Origin: Ardenticatenaceae bacterium
GTDB taxonomy: Bacteria; Chloroflexota; Anaerolineae; Promineifilales; Promineifilaceae
Assembly: GCA_020634455.1 (NCBI GenBank)
Contig: JACKBQ010000001.1
Span: 2,294,001 to 2,358,000 of the forward strand
Reading direction: 5' to 3'
DNA length: 64,000 nucleotides
Of the stretch, positions 1 to 8,499 are shown piece by piece. Both the position numbers and the translations under genes were made by a program. The notes below the pieces were generated by a model. That model saw only the letters and a program-made list of their open reading frames with translations, was not told the origin of the DNA and ran no database searches. Every line of letters starts with the position of its first letter. Position 1 is the first letter of the stretch.

Positions 1-1565
1 TGCCCGGCAACTGCTACGGCCTCATCGGGGCCAACGGCGCGGGCAAATCGACCTTCCTCAAGGTGCTGGCCGGGGAAATCGAACCCAATCGCGGCGACGT
101 ACTGACCGATCCCAACGAGCGCATCGCCGTGTTGCAGCAAGATCAGTTCGCCTTCGACGATTACACAGTGCTGGAAACGGTCATCATGGGGCACAAGCAG
201 CTGTACGAAATCCAAAAAGCGCGTGATGCCATCTACGCCAAGCCCGACTTTTCTGAAGAGGACGGCATTCTGGCCGCCGATCTGGAAGCCACCTTTGCCG
301 AGCTGAACGGCTACGAAGCAGAATCCGAAGCAGCGACGCTGCTTAAGGGGCTGGGCATCGAAGAAGAACTGCTGACGCGATACATGCACGACTTGGAAGG
401 TACGCAAAAGGTGCGGGTTTTGCTGGCCCAGGCGATGTTTGGCAATCCAGACATTTTGCTGCTGGACGAGCCGACCAACCAGCTGGACCTGGACACCATC
501 GGCTGGCTGGAAGATTTTTTGTTCCGCTTCAACAACACCGTCATCGTCGTGTCGCATGACCGGCACTTCCTCAACAACGTCTGCACCCACATCGCCGACA
601 TTGATTACGGCAAGATTCAGCTGTACGTGGGTAACTACGAATTCTGGTACGAATCCAGCCAGCTGGCGATGGAGCAGCGCAAAAATGAGAAGAAAAAGCG
701 CGAAGACAAAATCAAGGAATTGGAAGAGTTTGTGCGTCGCTTTAGCGCCAATGTTTCCAAAGCGCGGCAGGCCACGTCGCGGCGCAAGCTCATAGACAAG
801 CTGACGATGGATGAGCTGCCCGCCAGCACCCGTCGCTTTCCCTTTGTGGGGTTCGACCCGGAACGGCCGTGTGGCAAGGTCGTCCTGCGCGTCGAAAATC
901 TCAGCAAAGCGGTGGATGGTGCACCCGCCCTGAGCAACTTCAATTTGGAAGTGAACCAGGGGGACAAGATCGCCTTCATTGGTGACAACGATCTGGTAAA
1001 AACCACCCTGTTTGATATTTTGGCGGGGGAGTTGGAGGCAGATTACGGCCGTTACGAATGGGGCACCACCATCACCATGTCTTACTTCCCCAAAGAAAAC
1101 AGCGCTTACTTCGACACCGACCTGAATTTGGTAGAGTGGCTGCGCCAGTACGCCACCGTGGACGACAGCGAAACCTTCCTGCGCGGCTTTTTGGGGCGAA
1201 TGCTGTTCTCTGGTGAGGAGGCGCTGAAAAACACGCGGGTACTCTCTGGCGGCGAAAAAGTGCGCTGCATGCTGTCGCGCATGATGCTCAGCGGGGCCAA
1301 CGCGCTGATGCTGGATGAGCCGACCAACCATTTGGATTTGGAAGCAATCACCGCGCTGAACAAGGGGCTGATCAAGTTCTCCGAAGTGGCGCTGTTTGCC
1401 TCGCACGACTATGAGTTTGTCAACACCATCGCCAACCGCATTGTGGAAATTGCGCCCGGCGGCACCATTGACCGGATGATGACGCTGGAAGCGTACCTGG
1501 CTGACCCCACCATCGCCGCCCTGCGCCGCGAGCTGTACCACGGCGAACACGCCATGATGTTATAA
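1..1565 (+). CDS. ABC-F family ATPase, 5' truncated by window edge
   Basis: This is the C-terminal 520 or so residues of a duplicated-ABC soluble ATPase. The frame is open from base 3, so the start lies outside the window; the GTG at 63 is internal because the first Walker A (GANGAGKST) is read just before it. The first ABC domain ends in LLLDEPTNQLDLD. A charged helical linker (many K/E, about residues 215-260) follows, then a second ABC domain with LSGGEKVR and MLDEPTNHLDLE. There are no membrane segments, as in ABC-F proteins that act on the ribosome. Two sites are off-consensus: the first signature reads DLEGTQKV instead of LSGGQ, and the second P-loop reads GDNDLVKTT. Similar degenerate motifs occur in the YbiT-like branch. 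The exact subfamily role is not known. Confidence 0.9.
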   Translation, partial: PGNCYGLIGANGAGKSTFLKVLAGEIEPNRGDVLTDPNERIAVLQQDQFAFDDYTVLETVIMGHKQLYEIQKARDAIYAKPDFSEEDGILAADLEATFAELNGYEAESEAATLLKGLGIEEELLTRYMHDLEGTQKVRVLLAQAMFGNPDILLLDEPTNQLDLDTIGWLEDFLFRFNNTVIVVSHDRHFLNNVCTHIADIDYGKIQLYVGNYEFWYESSQLAMEQRKNEKKKREDKIKELEEFVRRFSANVSKARQATSRRKLIDKLTMDELPASTRRFPFVGFDPERPCGKVVLRVENLSKAVDGAPALSNFNLEVNQGDKIAFIGDNDLVKTTLFDILAGELEADYGRYEWGTTITMSYFPKENSAYFDTDLNLVEWLRQYATVDDSETFLRGFLGRMLFSGEEALKNTRVLSGGEKVRCMLSRMMLSGANALMLDEPTNHLDLEAITALNKGLIKFSEVALFASHDYEFVNTIANRIVEIAPGGTIDRMMTLEAYLADPTIAALRRELYHGEHAMML

Positions 1566-1703
1566 AGCTATCCAGATTACGCAGATTTGAACGCATCCGC
1601 CGCGAATGATCGTTTTCGGATCGATAGGTCAGTAAGATTAAAAATCAATGCAAATCCATAAATGCAGGATTTAACCAAAGAACTGATTTTAAGGAGGTTC
1701 AAT

Positions 1704-2339
1704 ATGAAACAACGGCGGTTAATTGTTGGTTTGTTGATACTTTTTTTCTTTGTTGCCACGGGTGGGTTAACCAGCTGTGCCTTGTTTGAAAATGCCAACA
1801 ACAGCGATCTGTCAAATGCGGTCGGTTTGGCCAGTGAAAATGGCCCCGGCTCTGGCAATTGGGTTCCGCCACGGCCCAAAAACCGTGAGCAATGCCTTCA
1901 GCTTCGGGCTATTGGCGTAAGCCTGGTAGAAGAAGTAGATAAAAACAGTAGCCTGATGGAGCCCATTCGCGCCCGATGTGTACAAAACAAAGAGTTTTTA
2001 CCTGGGGTAAATCAAGAAGCCTGTATTGCTGAGTTCAATAAATATTATGAACCAGCGCAACGAATGTTGACTGATTTTGCAGCCGGGAGCGGACGCTATT
2101 TTGAGAGCTGCACTGCAGAAGATGAGGACAACACACTGCCTCCCTGGCCGCTGTTATCTGGGAAAGATGAGGAGAAAGAACCCCCTGACGCAACGGCCGT
2201 TCCCGAAGCCACAAAAGAGCCCGCAACCGATGATGATACGTGGGGCTGCTGCTGGTGTCTCACCTGCATTATGCGCCTTGATACCGAGTTTATGATGCGG
2301 CCGATTCTGATTGATCCTCTGCTTGATTCTGCAAGCTAA
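1704..2339 (+). CDS. Putative lipoprotein of unknown function
   Basis: A 211-residue predicted lipoprotein. The start at 1704 is chosen because AAGGAGG lies 7 nt upstream and a signal sequence follows at once: KQRR, a hydrophobic stretch (about residues 6-21) and lipobox LTSC with the acceptor Cys at residue 25. The mature part is polar, has several cysteines, and ends in a low-complexity Pro/Glu/Thr stretch followed by a Cys/Trp-rich segment (WGCCWCLTC). I recognise no domain. A strong hairpin terminator follows the stop, so it is probably monocistronic. Lipid-anchored outside the membrane by inference. Confidence 0.7.
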   Translation: MKQRRLIVGLLILFFFVATGGLTSCALFENANNSDLSNAVGLASENGPGSGNWVPPRPKNREQCLQLRAIGVSLVEEVDKNSSLMEPIRARCVQNKEFLPGVNQEACIAEFNKYYEPAQRMLTDFAAGSGRYFESCTAEDEDNTLPPWPLLSGKDEEKEPPDATAVPEATKEPATDDDTWGCCWCLTCIMRLDTEFMMRPILIDPLLDSAS

Positions 2340-2361
2340 ATTTCACGTTTCGTTAGCAAAG

Positions 2362-2404
2362 AAAGCGCAGATTGAATAACTATTCAATCTGCGCTTTTTG
2401 TTTT
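2362..2404 (+). terminator. Intrinsic terminator after the lipoprotein gene
   Basis: A near-perfect stem (AAAGCGCAGATTGAATA pairing with TATTCAATCTGCGCTTT, 2-nt loop) followed by TTTTTG and TTTT. It separates the plus-strand lipoprotein from the convergent minus-strand nnr gene and may also slow transcription from that side. Confidence 0.85.
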
Positions 2405-4088
2405 AGGTGGGTGTGCTCTGCTTGCTGAGCTGAACCGCTTTAGGAATAAAATCGGCAATTTCCGCAGCCAGCACCCCCTGATCCCGCTCGCACAGTTCGC
2501 CAGCCAGAGCGTGCAGCATGCCGCCGAGTCGGGCTGCGTTGTAAGGTGGCAGACCTTGCGCCAACAACGTGGCGATGACGCCGCTCAGCACGTCGCCGCT
2601 GCCGCCCACGGCCAGCACCGGATTGGCAAAGGGGAGCAGGGTGGCACGGCCGTTTGGGGCAGCCACCACCGTATAAGCCCCCTTAAGCAAAACCACCTGG
2701 TTCCATTTTTGCGCCTGGGCTAAAGCAGTCTCGATGCGATCCATTGCCAATAATTCTGCCAAAGAAATGCCCATCAGCCGGGCCATCTCGGCCGGGTGTG
2801 GCGTGAGGATGCAGCGGGGGGGCAGCCGTTCCCACCAATTTTCCAGCCGCGACAAGCAGTTCAGCGCGTCGGCATCCAGCACCATTGGCACATTTGGTGG
2901 AGGGCCATCGGTGGGGAGGAGGGTGGTGATGAAGTCGTCGGCGTCGCCCAGACCGGGGCCGATAAGCAGGGCGGTGTAGCGACTGGCAATTTGGCGGATG
3001 TGGTGGGCGGATACGGCCGTTAACCACCCCACCTCCTCCTCAATTTCCGCATACGTCGCCTCCGGCAGCGCAATGGAAATGCCCAACCGCAGCGCGTTTG
3101 GCACCGCCAGCGTCACCAAGCCCGCCCCGGCGCGGAAGGCTCCGCGCGCCGCCAGCAGCGGTGCCCCGCGATATTTTTCGCAGCCTGCGGCGATGAGCAG
3201 CTTGCCAAAAGTGCCCTTGTGCCCGTCTTTGGGGCGGGTGGGCAGCAAGCTGCGCGCCAAATCCAGGGTGGCCACCTCAATCGGTACGTCGGCCACCATT
3301 TCTTCCGTAATGCCAATATCCGCCACGACGAGTTCGCCAACGGCCGTTGCCCCCGGAAAGATAAAGTGTCCCCGCTTCGGCCCGGCAAAGGTCACGGTGA
3401 GATCGGCGGGCAGCGCCAGCGGATCGAGTGCGCCCGTGTCGCAGTTGAGACCGGAGGGGCAGTCTACGGCAACTGTGAGGGGTGAAGGGGTGACAAGGTG
3501 ACCGGGTGACAAGGTGACATGGTCTTGGGATGTCACCTTGTCACCTTGCCACCTTGTCACCTTGTCAGAAAAATCAGTCAGGTTTGTCAGTGCAGAGCGC
3601 GCCGCAGCCACCAGCTCCGCGCGGCGCTCCTCTAATCCAACGGCCGTTTGCTGCAACAATTTGGCCAGATCGCCGGTGATGGGTCGGGTGACGCCAGTGC
3701 CCAGCAGGGCGTCAATGAGGATGTCGGTGAGGCGCAGGCGGGTGCGCAGGACGCGGAAGCGCTGGTCGAATTCGGCTTCGATTGTGAAGAGCCCCAGCTG
3801 CTGGATTTTGACGTAGTTTTCGTCGGTAGCGGGGTCGCGCGGTTTGAAGAGGTAGAAGGCGACATCCGCCCCGGCTTCGGCCAGATAGCGCCCGGCGACG
3901 AGGCCGTCGCCGCCGTTGTTGCCGGGGCCAACCAGCACCAGCACGCTGGCACCTTGCACCGGCCAGCGGGCAATGACTGCTTCGGCCAGGCTGCGTCCGG
4001 CGGTTTCCATCATTTGGGCGTAGCTATTGCCGTGGGAATCGGCCGTTTTTTCGGCGGCTATCATTTGGGAGACGGTGAATAGTTTCAT
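2403..4088 (-). CDS. nnr: Bifunctional NAD(P)H-hydrate epimerase / ADP-dependent dehydratase
   Basis: Repairs hydrated NADH and NADPH (NAD(P)HX). The N-terminal half (about residues 1-245) is the YjeF_N epimerase, with VGPGNNGGDGLVAGR and a DALLGTG motif. The C-terminal half (about 275-555) is the ribokinase-like dehydratase, with LIGPGLG, LTPHPAEMARL and the GSGDVLSG anion-hole motif. At 561 residues it is longer than typical (about 500). The extra length is explained partly by an in-frame inverted repeat at 3482-3567 (about residues 174-202, rich in DKVT/HLVT), placed just before the conserved TVAVDCPSG strand. The start ATG at 4088 has no clear Shine-Dalgarno. The spacer upstream is another short repeat shared with the convergent end of the epimerase gene. 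Confidence 0.93.
   Translation of the reverse strand: MKLFTVSQMIAAEKTADSHGNSYAQMMETAGRSLAEAVIARWPVQGASVLVLVGPGNNGGDGLVAGRYLAEAGADVAFYLFKPRDPATDENYVKIQQLGLFTIEAEFDQRFRVLRTRLRLTDILIDALLGTGVTRPITGDLAKLLQQTAVGLEERRAELVAAARSALTNLTDFSDKVTRWQGDKVTSQDHVTLSPGHLVTPSPLTVAVDCPSGLNCDTGALDPLALPADLTVTFAGPKRGHFIFPGATAVGELVVADIGITEEMVADVPIEVATLDLARSLLPTRPKDGHKGTFGKLLIAAGCEKYRGAPLLAARGAFRAGAGLVTLAVPNALRLGISIALPEATYAEIEEEVGWLTAVSAHHIRQIASRYTALLIGPGLGDADDFITTLLPTDGPPPNVPMVLDADALNCLSRLENWWERLPPRCILTPHPAEMARLMGISLAELLAMDRIETALAQAQKWNQVVLLKGAYTVVAAPNGRATLLPFANPVLAVGGSGDVLSGVIATLLAQGLPPYNAARLGGMLHALAGELCERDQGVLAAEIADFIPKAVQLSKQSTPT
3482..3567. repeat. In-frame inverted repeat inside nnr (GTGACAAGGTGAC family)
   Basis: Direct copies of GTGACAAGGTGAC on one arm and of TGTCACCTTGTCACC on the other form a long imperfect palindrome. 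The same unit appears at 10376-10403 upstream of the DUF192 gene. Here it is read through in frame as repeated DKVT/HLVT-type residues in a loop of the epimerase domain. Confidence 0.85.
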
Positions 4089-4094
4089 GTTTTG

Positions 4095-4148
4095 GGAGAT
4101 TGGAGATTGGAGACTGGAGAATGACCTAATCTCCAGTCTCCAGCCTCT
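4095..4148. repeat. Short inverted repeat (GGAGATTGGAGACTGGAGA family)
   Basis: GAGATTGGAGATTGGAGACTGGAGA faces an imperfect complementary arm made of TCTCCAGTCTCCAG. It fills the spacer between the epimerase stop and the nnr start. Related copies lie at 33915-33973, 34839-34899, 54672-54695 and 61571-61602. Confidence 0.85.
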
Positions 4149-5130
4149 ATTTTTTCAACAACCCCTGTTGCCAATACCATTCTAACGTTTGCTTTGCACC
4201 GTCGGCAAATGGGGTGGGCTGGAAGCCGAGCTCGTCGGCTGCTTTTTGGTAGGTGACGTGCCAATCCTGGAAGACGTAGGGGGCCATGTTGATGGGGTAA
4301 AACGGTTCGCGCCCGGTGAGTTTGGAGAGGGCGGTCCAGCTGCGGGCCAGCAGCAGCACCATCCAGGTGGGGAAGTTGAGCCGCCAATGGCCAATCCCGG
4401 CCAGGTCATTGACGATACTATTGACGCGGTTGTGCTCCAGCGATTCGCCGCAGATGTTGTAGATTTGGCCAGGACGGCCGTTCCTTAAAGCCAGTTCCAC
4501 CCCCTGAACCACATCCGGCACAAACACGGGGAAGGTGATGTGACGGCCGTTGTCTACCTTGATGCGCCAGCCTTTGAGTGGTTCTTCGAAAAAAAGGCGG
4601 TTGAAAGCGTAGCGCCCCCACGGGCCGTAAAACGCACCGGGGCGCAGGACGATGGCGGGCAATCCATCCTCGGCGTGGGCCGCCAGGACGCGCTTTTCGG
4701 CTTCCAGCTTGCTTTGCTGGTACGGCTCCAGCGGATTGCAGCGGGTGGTTTCGTCAATGGGGCGGTTTGTCGGCGGTTTGCCGACCACGGCGATGGTGGA
4801 GATGTGGATAAAGCGTTTGACAGGCTGATTTTTTGCGGCGGTTAGAACGGCCGTTGTCCCTTCCACATTCGTCTGCCAAAACTCCTCCGGCTCGCCCCAA
4901 AAGCGAAACAGCCCGGCGGCGTGGATGATCTGGTCGCAGCCCACGCACGCCTGGGTGAGGGTTGCCACGTCGGTGATGTCTTCGGCGTAGGCGATTTCCA
5001 CGCCCAGCTTTTGCAGGAATTGCGTGTCGCTGCTGGGGCGCACGATGGCGCGGAGCGGGTAGCCCAATCCGGCCAAATGGGGAACAAGATGGTGGCCAAG
5101 AAAGCCAGTTGCGCCGGTTATTAGAATCAT
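4147..5130 (-). CDS. NAD-dependent epimerase/dehydratase (extended SDR)
   Basis: A Rossmann-fold extended short-chain dehydrogenase of about 327 residues. The N-terminus carries the cofactor motif TGATGFLGHH. Catalytic residues are visible as YQQSK (YxxxK), with STIAVVG upstream for the Ser/Thr. HAAGLFRFWG and VLRPGAFYG are typical of dihydroflavonol-reductase/hopanoid-epimerase-like members, so the substrate is probably a sugar nucleotide or lipid-linked group, but it cannot be fixed from sequence. I start at 5130, not at the upstream ATG at 5151, because the seven extra codons lie in a short repeat (5138-5230) and the fold begins directly at MILITG. Confidence 0.85.
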   Translation of the reverse strand: MILITGATGFLGHHLVPHLAGLGYPLRAIVRPSSDTQFLQKLGVEIAYAEDITDVATLTQACVGCDQIIHAAGLFRFWGEPEEFWQTNVEGTTAVLTAAKNQPVKRFIHISTIAVVGKPPTNRPIDETTRCNPLEPYQQSKLEAEKRVLAAHAEDGLPAIVLRPGAFYGPWGRYAFNRLFFEEPLKGWRIKVDNGRHITFPVFVPDVVQGVELALRNGRPGQIYNICGESLEHNRVNSIVNDLAGIGHWRLNFPTWMVLLLARSWTALSKLTGREPFYPINMAPYVFQDWHVTYQKAADELGFQPTPFADGAKQTLEWYWQQGLLKK

Positions 5131-5137
5131 AAGGAGA

Positions 5138-5230
5138 TTGCAAGTGTGCAAGTAGGCGAGTTTGCAAGTGTGTCGGTTTCAGGTGTGGATATTGCACTTG
5201 CACACTTGTTTACATGCAAACTTGCACACT
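5138..5230. repeat. Short inverted repeat (GCAAGTGTGCAAGT family)
   Basis: Left arm TTGCAAGTGTGCAAGTAGGC, right arm a run of ACTTGCACACTTG and GCAAACTTGCACACTT. It lies between the tRNA gene and the start of the SDR gene. A second copy is at 46051-46097, just upstream of the ANTAR regulator gene. Confidence 0.8.
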
Positions 5231-5243
5231 TCTTTGGGAGAGG

Positions 5244-5316
5244 TACCCCAGGAGGGAATCGAACCCCCAACCTACAGATTAGAAGTCTGTTGCTCTATCC
5301 GTTGAGCTACTGGGGC
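5244..5316 (-). tRNA. tRNA-Arg(TCT)
   Basis: Read on the minus strand this folds as a full cloverleaf. The acceptor stem is GCCCCAG/CTGGGGT with a G-U first pair and discriminator A. The D-arm is GCTC...GAGC, the anticodon stem ACAGA/TCTGT has loop CTTCTAA (anticodon TCT), and the T-arm is GGGGG TTCGATT CCCTC. No CCA is encoded. Length is 73 nt. Confidence 0.95.
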
Positions 5317-5355
5317 AAATGCCGAAGGCAATTCTAAACGGCAACGCGGGGGGCG

Positions 5356-6072
5356 TCAACTTTGTCGCAGGGCGAGGGCGGCGGGCACAATTTCTTGTTG
5401 AAAACGGCCGTTTTCCATCCAGCCAAACAAGCTTTCCAGATCAGGCAAAATGTGGTTGGCGGTAAAACGCACGGCCCAATGATGCACAAAAGGGGTGATG
5501 GCAATGATGTAGGTGTTGCCCTGGTACGCCTGCCACATTTCCATGGCGGTGCCCATGCTGGGCAATGGCAAGTAGGCAATGAGCAGATCGGCTTCGCTGG
5601 CTTTGTTGGTCATGGTCAGAAAGGTGTGACGGGCTTGCTCATCGCTGTAGTGAATGCTGTTGGGGTTTTCGGCCCAAGGGTCAATCAGTTGTACATTGGG
5701 CACATGCTGCCGCAGCTGTTGGCTGATTTTCACGCGATAGTTTTGGCTTTCGATTTGAGTGTCTTGCCGGTTGGCCTGCATGACCCCGGCAATAAACACG
5801 CGCAGCGGTTCGCTGCCCCCAGCCACAGGGGGGAACAGGCTGATCTGGTCGCCTTCTTGCAGCGGGGTGTTTAATTCGGCCGTTTCACTGTTGATGGCAA
5901 CGGCCGTTACCAATGCGTCGTCAATTTCCAGCGCCTGAATGATGTGAACGGCCGTTGACCCTTCTAACAATTTCATGGCGAAGGCGTGGTGGGGCAATCC
6001 CGCAGCCTCTACCGGGCGATTGGCACGCAGCGCTCCGTACAATTTTACTTCTACTATCACAGCATTCTCCAA
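5356..6072 (-). CDS. MoaD/ThiS-like domain fused to a nucleoside 2-deoxyribosyltransferase-like domain
   Basis: A 238-residue protein with two recognisable parts. Residues 1-86 look like a ubiquitin-like MoaD/ThiS protein: VEVKLYGALR at the start, then LQEGDQISLFPPVAGG ending in Gly-Gly at 85-86. Free MoaD ends exactly there. Residues 90-230 resemble the nucleoside 2-deoxyribosyltransferase/DUF4406 fold: a LRVFIAG opening strand, EADLLIAYLP, and SMGTAMEMWQAY, which contains the acidic residue expected as nucleophile. The GG is internal, so sulfur or conjugate chemistry would need processing; otherwise the first domain is only structural. The second domain is inferred from fold motifs, and its substrate is unknown. 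No molybdopterin genes are nearby. Confidence 0.7.
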   Translation of the reverse strand: MENAVIVEVKLYGALRANRPVEAAGLPHHAFAMKLLEGSTAVHIIQALEIDDALVTAVAINSETAELNTPLQEGDQISLFPPVAGGSEPLRVFIAGVMQANRQDTQIESQNYRVKISQQLRQHVPNVQLIDPWAENPNSIHYSDEQARHTFLTMTNKASEADLLIAYLPLPSMGTAMEMWQAYQGNTYIIAITPFVHHWAVRFTANHILPDLESLFGWMENGRFQQEIVPAALALRQS

Positions 6073-6133
6073 AGCTTGTAGCCGAGGATTCCAACCCTCG
6101 CCATGCGCGCTAAGAAAGCGCGGCTACGGAAAA

Positions 6134-6174
6134 TAAAAAACCGCCGAGTCTGGCTTGCCAAACGCGACGGTTTT
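6134..6174 (-). terminator. Intrinsic terminator downstream of the 154-codon unknown gene
   Basis: On the minus strand AAAACCGTCG and CGGCGGTTTT form a stem around a roughly 20-nt loop, followed by a TTTTTTATTTT tract. It lies just past the stop at 6193. Confidence 0.75.
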
Positions 6175-6192
6175 GAACGTTGCCTGACAAAT

Positions 6193-6639
6193 TTAATCTT
6201 CCAGGATGGGTCGTACGCCCTGGTAAATTTTTGGGCCGCCCATTGTTTTAACAATTGTGTCTGGCGAGCGCTTCACTCTTTGGGCAATTTCGATGGCCGT
6301 CATCGGTTTGTTAGCATTGGCCAACAGGACGCAAAAAACAGCATCTACCAGCGAGGTGCGCGTGACAAAATCATCCGGTAACTGGCTAAAGTACGCCTGC
6401 ACCACATATTGAAAGCCATCCACCCGCGACACTTCGCCCGTTTCTGCATCTACCAAATCTACTTCATTGGTATCAAGTTCCAGGTTAATATCTTCGCCGA
6501 TGTCCAGGCGAGTGAGCAAGTACGTTTTCAGGTCCAGGTCAGATTTATCCCACCAGTCGTAATCAATGTAAAAGCGGGTTTCCGGCGTGGCGCGTTTTAG
6601 CAGTGATGGATTGAGTTTTGGTCGTGGACTTTTAGCCAA
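6193..6639 (-). CDS. Unrecognised protein with C-terminal helix-turn-helix-like segment
   Basis: About 148 residues. I prefer a TTG start at 6639 (GGAG 6 nt upstream, giving MAKSPRPKLN); an upstream TTG at 6657 has no such site. The N-terminal part is basic, the middle is acidic (ETRFYIDYDWWDKSDLD, VDLVDAETGE), and the C-terminus has TAIEIAQRVKRSPDTIVKTM, which reads like a winged-helix recognition region. It directly follows the 543-codon gene on the same strand with a 27-nt gap, so the two are probably one operon. I do not recognise the family; DNA binding is inference. Confidence 0.65.
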   Translation of the reverse strand: MAKSPRPKLNPSLLKRATPETRFYIDYDWWDKSDLDLKTYLLTRLDIGEDINLELDTNEVDLVDAETGEVSRVDGFQYVVQAYFSQLPDDFVTRTSLVDAVFCVLLANANKPMTAIEIAQRVKRSPDTIVKTMGGPKIYQGVRPILED

Positions 6640-6666
6640 AGTTAATCTCCATATCAAGTTAAAGGA

Positions 6667-8298
6667 TCAGGCACCATCTTGCCAGCGGTTGCGGTCAAAC
6701 TGCCAGTAATGATCCCCTACGGGTACAAATGCCTGATGGCGTACGAGTTCGGCAAAAAGTGGGCCAGGCGGTACGCGGCGCAGCATGTTGATGGCGCTAT
6801 ACAATGTTTTGGCGTGTACGGCGCTTTGCGGTGTAAGCTCGGACAGCTTGGGGAAGATTTCGGCTAGCAAGGATGAAACAGTGCGCTGCTGGCTTTCGGC
6901 GCGACGCCAGAGTGCATCAATAGCGGCCACCACATCGGTACCTACAATCATCAAATCGTCAAAACCGCAGCCAACAGAGCGGCGTTGCAGTTCAAAATGA
7001 ATGCGGTTGTCAACGGCCGTTGCTAATCGCACCCATTCCCGCTGTGGCCGACGGCGATCAAAGCCCAGGCTCAGAACGCCCGGTTCAGGCCCTGGATTGA
7101 TGTGTACAAAGCCGCCGATGGGAATGCCGTTCTTCTCGTACCAGCCACCCAGTCCGTAAATGTAGCGGGTTTCTTGCACCACCCAGCCGACAATTTCTTC
7201 TTCTGTCTGGTCGTCAATAAAGACAACGCGTTGGCGATGTGACCCGCTGGGGGGGAACAACGGCCGTATGCGTGAACTCAGCGGAATGACCCCGGCGTGA
7301 CGGTGGGGAAACATGAGGGTAAACACCACGGGTTGTGGTGTGGCTGGGTTGGGCAGGTCAGACCATTCATCATCCAACTCCCGTTCTAGCAGCAAAAGCT
7401 GTGGACTGAGCAAGGCTCGGTCGTGGGGTATGGGTTGATACAGCAAGCGTTCTGGGGTTTTGCGCACTTCTTCTGGCTCCAGACGGTTAAGGAACCAGGC
7501 AACTTTGCCTTTGGGCGCTACTTCGTCAAAACGCGGGTCTTCCAGCAGGTGGTAGTTGAGTGAAAAATGCTGCACCGCAGGGTCCAGCGACGGGTCCATG
7601 TCCAGGTGGGGCACAATTTCGGCAGTAGGCAGCGGGCCGCCTTCGTTGATTTCCAGCACGGCTTCGGCCAGGTGCAAATGCCCGGTGTTGACTTCGGCCA
7701 TAAGTTGTTTGACAAACCAGACTTCGCCCAGCTTGACAAATTCGGCGCGTTCTTGGAGCTGTTTGGTAACGGCCGTTTTTACCCGGCCGCCATATTTTGC
7801 TACCAACTCAACCACGTCCACCTGAACCAACTCTTCTACGGCGTTGCCGTTGTCGGCGTTCAGGGCGTGGTCTGGTTGCAGATCGGCGGCAAATTCGCGG
7901 GGCTGGTCATCAATGTCCACTGTGATGACTTTGAACTGGCCATCATGAGGATTATAGCCATCGCGAACGGCCGTTACGTCACCGTGGGCAAATTGCAGGG
8001 CAGGGAACACAAGCTGGTCGCCAGTTTGGTAGCTATTTTTGGGCTGGTAAATGATGCGACCCGACAGTTTCTTCTTTACCCGGTTGGCTTCTTCGGCCAC
8101 ACGGTAAGCCATGAGCATGTGCGTAATTTCATCTGCCGTTTGCGGCCGTTCAACCTCTAAAAAGTGGTTGTAAATTTGCTCAATGTCGGTTTTGGTTAGG
8201 GTAAAATCCGCTCCCCAATAAGTTTCAGTCTGGGTTCGGGGCTGAATCACAACAGTCTCCTCGTCAACAGGGAAAATCAGGCGTTTAGGCGTTGGCAA
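6667..8298 (-). CDS. Large conserved-looking protein of unknown function
   Basis: 543 residues with no signal peptide and no membrane helices, so probably cytoplasmic. An N-terminal segment (about 30-75) is predicted helical (DIEQIYNHFLEVERPQTADEI) and resembles a small helical/HTH unit; a basic VKKKLSGRII stretch follows. The rest is mixed alpha/beta with no motif I can assign. The coding frame is well supported by even codon use and by ACGGCCGT copies read as TAV and NGR. It is the first gene of a two-gene operon with the 148-residue protein. No function is proposed. Confidence 0.7.
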   Translation of the reverse strand: MPTPKRLIFPVDEETVVIQPRTQTETYWGADFTLTKTDIEQIYNHFLEVERPQTADEITHMLMAYRVAEEANRVKKKLSGRIIYQPKNSYQTGDQLVFPALQFAHGDVTAVRDGYNPHDGQFKVITVDIDDQPREFAADLQPDHALNADNGNAVEELVQVDVVELVAKYGGRVKTAVTKQLQERAEFVKLGEVWFVKQLMAEVNTGHLHLAEAVLEINEGGPLPTAEIVPHLDMDPSLDPAVQHFSLNYHLLEDPRFDEVAPKGKVAWFLNRLEPEEVRKTPERLLYQPIPHDRALLSPQLLLLERELDDEWSDLPNPATPQPVVFTLMFPHRHAGVIPLSSRIRPLFPPSGSHRQRVVFIDDQTEEEIVGWVVQETRYIYGLGGWYEKNGIPIGGFVHINPGPEPGVLSLGFDRRRPQREWVRLATAVDNRIHFELQRRSVGCGFDDLMIVGTDVVAAIDALWRRAESQQRTVSSLLAEIFPKLSELTPQSAVHAKTLYSAINMLRRVPPGPLFAELVRHQAFVPVGDHYWQFDRNRWQDGA

Positions 8299-8499
8299 AA
8301 TGGACTAATTGGAAATAAATGACCAACGCTTGCAGAAGCGTTTCCTGTTTGGAAATTTTTTTGACAACTCTTTGTTTACGGCCGTATGCCACAGATATGG
8401 CGATGGAATAAAAAACGGCCGTCTTGATCGAGTTGCAGCACAGCTTAAGATTATACCAACCTGCCAGCCCTACGCCAATGTCCGCCTAACGGGGCAGCC

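Noticed and set aside
2403..4088. Possible frameshift or assembly error in nnr because of the odd middle segment
   Set aside because: The frame is continuous across the repeat and both flanking domains are complete, so it is an in-frame insertion.
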